A stretch of DNA of 64,000 nucleotides. Origin: Branchiostoma belcheri. Its lineage: Eukaryota; Chordata; Leptocardii; Amphioxiformes; Branchiostomatidae. Below the pieces are notes generated by a model. The model was given only the letters and a program-made list of their open reading frames with translations. It was not told the DNA's origin and searched no databases. The translations under genes were made by a program, and so were the position numbers. The stretch covers positions 1 through 64,000 of the forward strand of contig NW_017804165.1 in NCBI RefSeq assembly GCF_001625305.1, in the 5' to 3' direction. Below are positions 19,687-27,900 of this stretch, piece by piece. Position 1 is the stretch's first letter; each line of letters opens with the position of its first letter.

Positions 19687-19876
19687 ATACGAATTTTACG
19701 GAATACATACGATCCATTACTTGGAAACATACGATCCTTACTAATTTTGTATGTATTTCGTAAAATTTGTATGTTTCTAATTCTGGTAATGGATCGTATG
19801 CATTTCGTTAAATGCGTATTAATTCCAGAGATAGGGGAATTCTTTTTTACACAACCAAAGAGTCTCACCTCGCTGA

Positions 19877-19907
19877 CGTTTCGGTGTCTGTCAGACACCT
19901 TCTTCAG
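19877..19907 (-). ncRNA. Hammerhead-like core, copy 2
   Basis: Same layout as the 19283 copy, with a perfect stem-II palindrome GGTGTCTGACAGACACC followed by GAAACGTC. The first core box reads CTGAAGA. Confidence 0.5.
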
Positions 19908-20350
19908 AGCTTCTGACTGGAGTACTGCATCTCGCCGCTATATGTAGCCGATGTAGGTGGCGCTTTTGCGGCGAGAACACTATCCCAAACGTGGCTTAGT
20001 TTGTATCCCCCCTCGTCCCGGTTCATTACAGGGGTTGACTTTCTGATCCAAACTGCCTCCTTGATCCAGCGGGTTCTTCTATTGTCTTCTCTGTCTATAA
20101 CTTTCGCCCCCTCCCAGTCAATTACGCAGTTGTTTCTAGCAATGTGATCTGTCACTGCTGATTTCTTTTCTTCTTTTTGTGCATGTCTTTTCTGTGATCT
20201 TGTGTACTTCACTGTGTCCATGTTGTCAGCTTCCTTCTTGTGTTCTTCTAATCTTGTCCCAAAGGTGCGTCCCGTTTCCCCTATGTAAACTTCATCGTCA
20301 CCTACATCGGCTACATATAGCGGCGAGATGCAGTACTCCAGTCAGAAGCT

Positions 20351-20383
20351 CTGAAGAAGGTGTCTGATAGACACCGAAACGTC
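20351..20383 (+). ncRNA. Hammerhead-like core, copy 3 (inverted end)
   Basis: The plus strand reads CTGAAGAAGGTGTCTGATAG, then ACACCGAAACGTC. It is the inverted counterpart of the two minus-strand copies. Confidence 0.5.
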
Positions 20384-20732
20384 AGCGAGGTCAGACTCTT
20401 TGGTTGTGTAAAAAGAATTCCCCTATCTCTTATTCTGTTACTTCTTTTACATCAGTTTTCTATATTTCACATAGAATACACAATAATGAAGAAAACAGAA
20501 ATAAATCCCTAACTACTCTAGGTACTTCAAGGTGTGAAATCTTTGAAATGTGTAATGCATGTTCCACATTCCAAATAATAAAGTACAAAACATACCGGTA
20601 GTCAAACAAAGCATAGGTCCATATGAAGACCTCCTAACCAGTAAATAAAAATGAAACTTAAGTGGTATGACCACACGTGACTAGCCAAAACCATAATGCA
20701 AGGAACAGTCCAGGGAGGAAGAAAGAGGGGTC

Positions 20733-21335
20733 ATCATCATCATCATTCATCCTCCGTAGAGGTGGAGCATACAAAGTTAGTTCGCCACAACTGTCTGTCA
20801 TACATCACTGAGAAAAGTTCATGTCCCTCCAAGCCAGTTTCAGTTTCAATAAGTTTCTTAACTGTTATGTTTGGGCGTCCAACTCTTCTCTTACATGTAC
20901 AGGTATCAGGGTTCCAGAGTAGAAGCCTACTGGCTGGTTCTTCACTACGTATTACATGACCGGCCAAGCTTAGACGTCGACATTTGACTACTGAAGTTAC
21001 ATTTGGTAGCAAACCGTATACATGTAACTGTTCATTAGTAGTGTGTTTCCACCATGGTGTATTGAAAACCACTCGCAACATCTTCGTGTATGTTCCGTTT
21101 AGTTTTCTAGAATGTGACATATTCATGACCCATGATTCTGACCCATACAAAAGAATTGTTTCAATACATGCCTTAAACACTTTGATCTTAGTTTGTTTTC
21201 TAATGGGCGCTTTCCAAATCTTATGTAATGAGTGAAGAGCACTCCATGCCTGTGCGATCCGCACATCCATGTCATGAACACTATCAGAGTACCCCCCTAA
21301 GTATTTGAAATCCGCAACACATTCGAAAGAGGGGT
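20733..21335 (-). mobile_element. LINE fragment: reverse transcriptase C-terminal region
   Basis: The minus-strand frame gives FKYLGGYSDSVHDMDVRIAQ, then LLYGSESWVMN, then RRLSLAGHVIRSEEPASRLL and a GRPNITVKKLIE motif. These are the conserved order of non-LTR reverse transcriptase thumb and C-terminal sequences. It ends near a (ATG)n tail at 20733. It is 5'-truncated, as is usual for LINE insertions. Confidence 0.85.
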
Positions 21336-21491
21336 AGGGAACAGAAAAGATGGGAGGATAACATCTGCCAATGGACCAGCATGACACTAAATGAAACACT
21401 GGTTATCAGATTATCTGTGATACCATAACAGTCAAACAATTAGACCAAGTGATATATGTAGATGAGATGAGATGAGATGAGATGAGAAAGT

Positions 21492-21740
21492 TTGTTCACG
21501 CTCGCACTGCCACCACTATTGCCTCCTTCAAAAGGAAGCTATGGGACTCTCTAGGCGACCCCTATAAGCCTTAGGTGTGTGACCCTGACCTCTCCATGTT
21601 GATGTATTGTATTGTTGTAATGTATGTGTAAATGTTTGTCTTGTCAGCAGGGCAAGCCCTTAATAATAACCACCTGGCTAGTTGGGCTGCCCTGGCTGTA
21701 CCATTTGTCATTTTTACAGCCGAATAAATAAATAAATAAA
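21492..21740 (+). mobile_element. LINE 3' end with ORF C-terminus and (AATA)n tail
   Basis: The plus strand encodes ARTATTIASFKRKLWDSLGD ending PYKP and TAG (about 21572), then a 3' untranslated tail with GGGCAAGCCCTTA and an AATA repeat. The related tail word GGGGCTTGCCCTCCAG occurs at about 26176. An ATGAG repeat precedes it (21460-21486). Its tail abuts the last exon of gene A. Confidence 0.7.
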
Positions 21741-21746
21741 GTTTGT

Positions 21747-21929
21747 TCACATACTCTGTGGAGTGAGCTGGCAGTACAGGATGACGTCTCGGCGCCCGAT
21801 CTCGTCCAGGAACTTGCACATGGACTGGCAGTTGAAGAACTCTGCACGAGTCTCCTCCCACTCCCACAGCAGCACCTCCATGGCCGGCACAGACAGGTCC
21901 TGGCTCTTCTGCCGGATGGCCAGTAATGC
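21747..21929 (-). CDS. Gene A exon 11, second half of death domain, stop
   Basis: 60 codons plus TGA; acceptor TTGTTTCCAG. Begins ALLAIRQKSQDLSVPAMEVL. A donor-like A|GTATGT lies two codons before the stop but would leave phase 1, which does not fit the first visible exon of gene B. Confidence 0.75.
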   Translation of the reverse strand, partial: ALLAIRQKSQDLSVPAMEVLLWEWEETRAEFFNCQSMCKFLDEIGRRDVILYCQLTPQSM

Positions 21930-24900
21930 CTGGAAACAAGACATTTTTTTTACCAACACTTGATCATGCACAAGAGGGAAACTTGCTGACCAATGTGCCT
22001 GTAGGCACAGGAGGACCTATGGTCTAATATAAGGTAAGGATCATGCACTATATATAAAGTAGAGGTAATTCATTCAATCTAACCAACCGCTACTGGTAGA
22101 AAGACATAACGTCTACGTAAGGTAATTTCCTTGGGACTCTCTCTCCTCAGAAGTGCGGTAGACAGTGAAGATGGTGTTGTAGCACACTTGGTGGTACATG
22201 TATCTTCCTTGGCCCTGTGGGCTTCTTCAAGCATACAGAGACTAAGTGATACAAGTTCATGAAGTTCTCACTTGTAAACCTTTCCAGTGTAATACTATAC
22301 ATGTAGTCTTACTGAGGGACGGCTGTGCTATGATAGATTGGTTAGCTTGAGGAATGGATCCAGTCTACATTATACTTTATTATTACACTGTTACTGTTAG
22401 TCAATGTACATGTACTATGAAAAACAGGTTTCACATATTAACTAGTATCAAGTAATGAGGCCAAATCTGCCTCTTACAGCGAGAGATTGTGAAACACAAT
22501 AAGCTACTCACTGTGTAGTCCAGCCCTATTTTCTCCACCAGCATCTCCCAGTTGTTGTTGAAGGGCATCCTGCAGGACAGCATCTCGACCAGCCGCTCAC
22601 GACGCTTCAGCCACGAGGGGTTGGGAGGAGACTTCCTCACTGTCAGGGGGTAGCCTTCCTGACCAAAGGTTTCATTCTGGGCAGAACAAACAATGATATG
22701 TTCAAAGAAAAATCAAACTCTCTCACTCTACTACTGGATAAATAATGGAGATGACTTCTGGATGTCTGTTACTCTTCTTCAGCATCACTAAATGAACTGA
22801 AAGCACAAACGGGAAAAACCAGTTGAACATGACAAAGACTCGTAAATGTCACTATTCTGTAAATGAGGATAGGGTAGTTCCTATGGTAAGACAATAAGAC
22901 AATGATGATAATTTATGATTTAGATGGTTTAGAAAGCAATATAAAGACAAGAGAAGATTTTGCAACAATTGAAACATAACATAAAGGTCAAATTGTTCAA
23001 AAAACAATTTGGTCAAAAAATTAATAGGTTTATTGCAAATTCTTACCTGGAGGCTAATTGCAGTCCAAGTAGCAAGATAATCACAGACAGACAATGAATA
23101 TAGCAGTATAGTATGTAACAAGTATTGTAATAGTATATAACAGTATAGTATTGTAACAAGTCTAAATACTGACTCTAAACTGTTGGGTAACTTGACTTCA
23201 GAATCTTTTACTAGAACAGTGGAAGATGAAATATCCTGTAATATGCACCACTGGGTTCTGTGATGTTAGAGGGTGATGTTTTTTTGTGTCTGTAGAAATA
23301 TTAGGATCATGGCATTTGTTGGCTCCTTTAAAGAGTCCCTCCTCTCATAATATTAGATGGGACTTTTTGTCTTCCTCTTGATGTACAGTACTTTAAAATT
23401 CTATAGTGCCAGACATACCCTAATGCTGAAGTCTGCAGTGAAGGTGAAGACAGGTTTCCCTCCTGCCTGGAAGCAGAGATTGCCGTGGAAGGTGGAGCTG
23501 GTGTGGCTGCCTCGGACGGGAGACACCGTGAACTGGTAGCTGGACATGTTGGGGGCGTCCGCAGGGCTGTGGGTCTCCTCCATCAGAGCTTCATAGCACA
23601 ACTGGAGTTGCTGTAGGCAGAAAAGTTTGCAAAAGTCATACAAATGTCTATACCGATACAGATACAAATACAAACATGAAATAGCTTAAAAGCCCCCTTT
23701 CCACTAGACAGTGATAGCTAGCTTAGCGACAATTAAACGACAAGTTTGCCAAGCAAAATATTTCCTTTTGCTTTAACCCCGTGGGAGAGAATTCACATAA
23801 TATATTTTGATCCTACCTCATCAGTTTATTCTATCTATTCCTAACAGTATTTTGTTCACATGTGTTTAATGAGCACACTGGCAAAAAAGCACAATATGTA
23901 CTCAGTCTGTAGGAATCTTCTGCTCATAAAATTACAACATGAGAACACTAACAAGAGATGTAAACTAGTGATTACAAAGATACGAAATTCAGTTGATAAA
24001 TTCAATTTCAGAATCTGCAGTAAATAAGATGAAGGCTGCTTTAAATGAAAGAACAAAAAATTAATCTAGATAAATGAACAACATGACATGTAAACACAAC
24101 TAAACATACCTCATCCATTTTGGGGTTCTCCACCCTGTATCCCTTGGTCTCTTCTAGCTTCCAGTGCATCCCAGCACTGACGGCGACCGGGCGGGGAGGG
24201 CAGACCAACTGCAGGTTCCTCGTCTCCACCTTTAGCGGAGAAAAGAGTAATAAGGAATATCATAATGTCATAAAAAGTGTCAAAAAATGTTATAAAAAGA
24301 GCTCAATCCCATACTTTGTCACACTGTTGAATGACTCTGTATAGTAGGTAATCCGTACAGTCCTTTTGTGCCTACAGGTTGTATTTAGTGTCCTTGTATT
24401 TAGTGTCCTTGTATATACTTTACTAGTATTTAGAAGAAAATAAGCTAGGGTTTTAAATAGTTGCGGCATTATGATTTTAATAAGTGATATGTAATATGTG
24501 CATGCAATTCAGCCTGTGGCTGCGATGTGAAACATGCCAATTGTACTGTTTATTGTATTTGTGAAATAAACCAATATATATAATATATTCTTTTATTAGA
24601 TAAAGAAACAAGGATGTCTACAATACACATGAATACAGAAACATATTATTTTACTTAAAAAGTGAACACAAAATGTGTATGAAAATAGAGTTATTGTGAG
24701 AATCGTTATTTGGAACTTTGTAAACCATTTTACACAAAGTACATACAAAAAGGTACTTACCAATGTCTCCAGATCAGTCTTTTGGTGTGTCATAAACACG
24801 TACACACTCCAGTCTTTCCCGGGTTGTGGCTTCTCCGCAAACACCCCAACATTTAGTAAGAAACCATCACGCTGTAAAACCTGAAAAAAGGAACATCGTT

Positions 24901-27900
24901 AAATGATAAACATGCTGGAGTTGTGTGGCTGTCCTCAAACATAGGACCTTCAGGTTGATATCCCATCAGAGAGGATGTCCCTAACTGAGGCCAGGTACTC
25001 ATTTTCACCTGAGTCAAGTGATCATGAGGAAATAAAGTGCCCACGGAAACAACAGTGTAGCCTGCCAGGGGTTTGAACCTCAGGTTCTGAGCCTAACAAT
25101 CCTAACCACAATACCACCTTGCCTCCTTCTCAAAGGAACACCTTCACCTGGCACCTTCTCAGACATCTTACTATCTGTTCCTAGTGAGGTAATAGGACTG
25201 GGGTAAAGTGCCTTTCCCAAGGTGACCACACTATGGCCTGCCAGGAATTCCAATCCAGAACCTACAGGTGCAGGACTAACATTGATAATTACGTGTACTA
25301 GACAAATTTTACCTGCAACACTCAAAGCTTAGGAAGCATGGATCATTCTAAAAATTGTTCAGAAACCACTGTCAAATATTTCTATTATACTGTCAGGCTA
25401 CTCACCGTCAGGCTACTCACTGTTCATATTGCAAATTAAACATTCCCACCTCTGATATTGTTGCTTTATCGATGTTGGAAGCGTGTTGGTATTTAGCAGC
25501 CAGGTGCCTGATCAGGTCGTCCCTGTATTCGTCTATTTGGGTGTTGATGTCCTCTCCCTTCTCACAGCGCAGGAAGTACTGTCTGTCGTTCACATCCTTC
25601 AGGTAGAACCCGGTACCGTGGTTGGGACCGAAGGTTCGCAGGTCCACCAGCGGTACTCTGTAGCAGGGGTGAATTGTCATTATATAATCAAACTGTAAAG
25701 CTTAGCACACACAACCAATTAAAAAAAATTAATTAATTAATGGTAAAATTTGAAGTCCTTCAGGTAGAAGCCGGTACCGTGGTTGGGACCGAAGGTTCGC
25801 AGGTCCACCAGTGGTACTCTGTAGCAGGGATGGATTGTCACTATATATTGTCAAACTGTGAAGATTAGCACACACAACCGATGGTCAAATTTGAAGTCCT
25901 TCAGGTAGAAGCCGGTACTGTGGTTGGGACCGAAGGTTCGCAGGTCCACCAGCGGTACTCTGTAGTCACAGGACAGGTAAATTTTGTATGCTTGATTTGT
26001 TTCAATATTATTTGATGTATGCCAAGTTTGGACCACTTATTCTGCTGTTACGCTTAAGTTCCTGCTTACCATTAAGTTACTAAATAATACTTTATTTTAA
26101 GTTGCTCCTTGATTGTACATAAGTTTGTTCATTCAGCATTTACTTTATGTTGTATTGTTATTATCTTATGTGTTTGGGGCTTGCCCTCCAGTGCGCATTG
26201 AAAACCGCCCTTTAGGGTGATATGTTCTCTGGTTAAATAAATAAACAAAACAAAATGTCAGGGTATTGTCAAACTGTGAAGCTTAGCACGCACAAAACTG
26301 TAACAACATCCTGATCCAGTATTTGAGTTTGCACAAGCGGCACAACGGAAGCATTTCAAAGCCCATGTGATACAACTGGTTGTCACATGGGCCTGAACAC
26401 CCATATTGAACATTATCGCAGCCCAGGTATAACATAAAACTTAAATTGATTGTTAAAATGTCTTAAGTTTAATTGTTTATGTACTGTGTATTTGTTGTGT
26501 GTACTTTTTATGTATATACAAGATTACCTGAAAAGCAAGCCAAAATTAGCCTGGTTACCAAACCTATTATAGCTCCCGAGTCCTACATCCTCTCCTATTT
26601 GCGTAGAGGATGTAGGACTCGGGAGCTATAATAGGTTTGGTAATGAGGCTAAGCCAAAATGGCCTGAGATGTAATTTCTTAGTTAAATAAATGAAGTGAA
26701 AGTGAAATCATGAGTACCTGAAAGGCAACTGTGCTCCGATGTCCTCCTCTTCTTCTTCATCTTTTTCTTCTCCCTCCACCGGCAGGTTCTGACAGGCTAT
26801 TTTTTCCTTCACCTCCTTTTCTGTGTACACCTTCGACAGCGCGAGCCACCTCGGGTAGACACACAGCACGGCTTTTCCGTGGGTCAGGTTCTGATTGGGA
26901 GGAATGTCCACTTCAAACTGATGACTGTCCCAAGGCTTTTCCGACAACCAACTTTTCAGCAACTGCTCCAGCTTCTTGTTACACCGCCTTGAAGCAGTGA
27001 AGAAAATTTCCTGGGAAACAAAAATTATGAAATGACAAAATTGCTAAGTTATACACAATATTGGTACATTAGGCCACACCTATTTGATATGTTGGTTCTC
27101 AGATTCACCCATTTCATTTTTTTCTGATTTGCAAAAAAAAAAAACATTTCAGGCTCTAAATCCACTCCAAAATGCTCATAGTTTGGCCCCAAAAGTTGAA
27201 GGAAGTCCCTTTTCTTCAGAGTTGACATTAATTGATACTTGCTAAACTTGATTTAAACCAAATGTCAGGACATTTCCTCACCTTTAATTGTCCCCATTCC
27301 TGGAAGGACGACGGTGTCCTTAAAGGCCATGATCCTGAATTAAACAAATGTCTGGACATTTTTTTTACCTCTTTACATTATAGAATCTCTGAGTTCTCTT
27401 ACAATTAGCCTTTGGGCATAAGTTTACAAAGAAATCAATTGATGCTTGCTTAACTGAGTTTAGCAAGTATTGATTTAAAATTCGACAGTATCTGAACCAA
27501 ATGTCAGGTCCTTTCCTCACCTTTAACTGTCCCCATTCCTGAAAAGACAGCACTACGGTGTCCTTACAGGCCATGATTGCTGAATTAAACATTGACTGGA
27601 CCTTTTTTTACCTCCTTACATTATAGAATCTCTGAGTTCTCTTTCAATTAGCCTTTGGGCATAAGTTTACAAAGAAATCAATTGATGCTTGCTTAACTGA
27701 GTTTAGCAAGTATTGATTTAAAATTCGACAGTATCTGAACCAAATGTCAGGTCCTTTCCTCACCTTTAACTGTCCCCATTCCTGGAAGGACAGCACGACG
27801 GTGTCCTTACAGGCCATGATGCCATTGACTGGACATTTTTTTTACCTCTTTACATTATAGAATCTCTGAGTTCTCTTTCAATTAGCCTTTGGGCATAAGT

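Larger units (their letters stand above)
19232..20432 (-). mobile_element. Penelope-like element 3' parts with GIY-YIG endonuclease, interrupted by a gap
   Basis: The minus strand encodes the C-terminal endonuclease region typical of Penelope-like elements: VYIGETGRTFGTRLEEHK, then AVTDHIARNNCVIDWEGAKV, then IKEAVWIRKS and MNRDEGGYKLSHVWDSVLA. Coding sequence runs from about 20310 down to the stop at 19904. A nearly identical 3' copy lies at 19307-19666 before the gap. The terminal segment with GACGTTTCGGTGTCT occurs twice in one orientation and once inverted (20310-20432), as expected for the element's LTR-like ends. The reverse transcriptase part is absent. Confidence 0.85.

Noticed and set aside
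18598..21929. Single gene joining A and B
   Set aside because: The donor at the end of gene A exon 11 leaves phase 1, while gene B's first visible exon needs phase 0, and the exon 11 frame has its own stop. Skipping exon 11 remains possible, so the rejection is not final.
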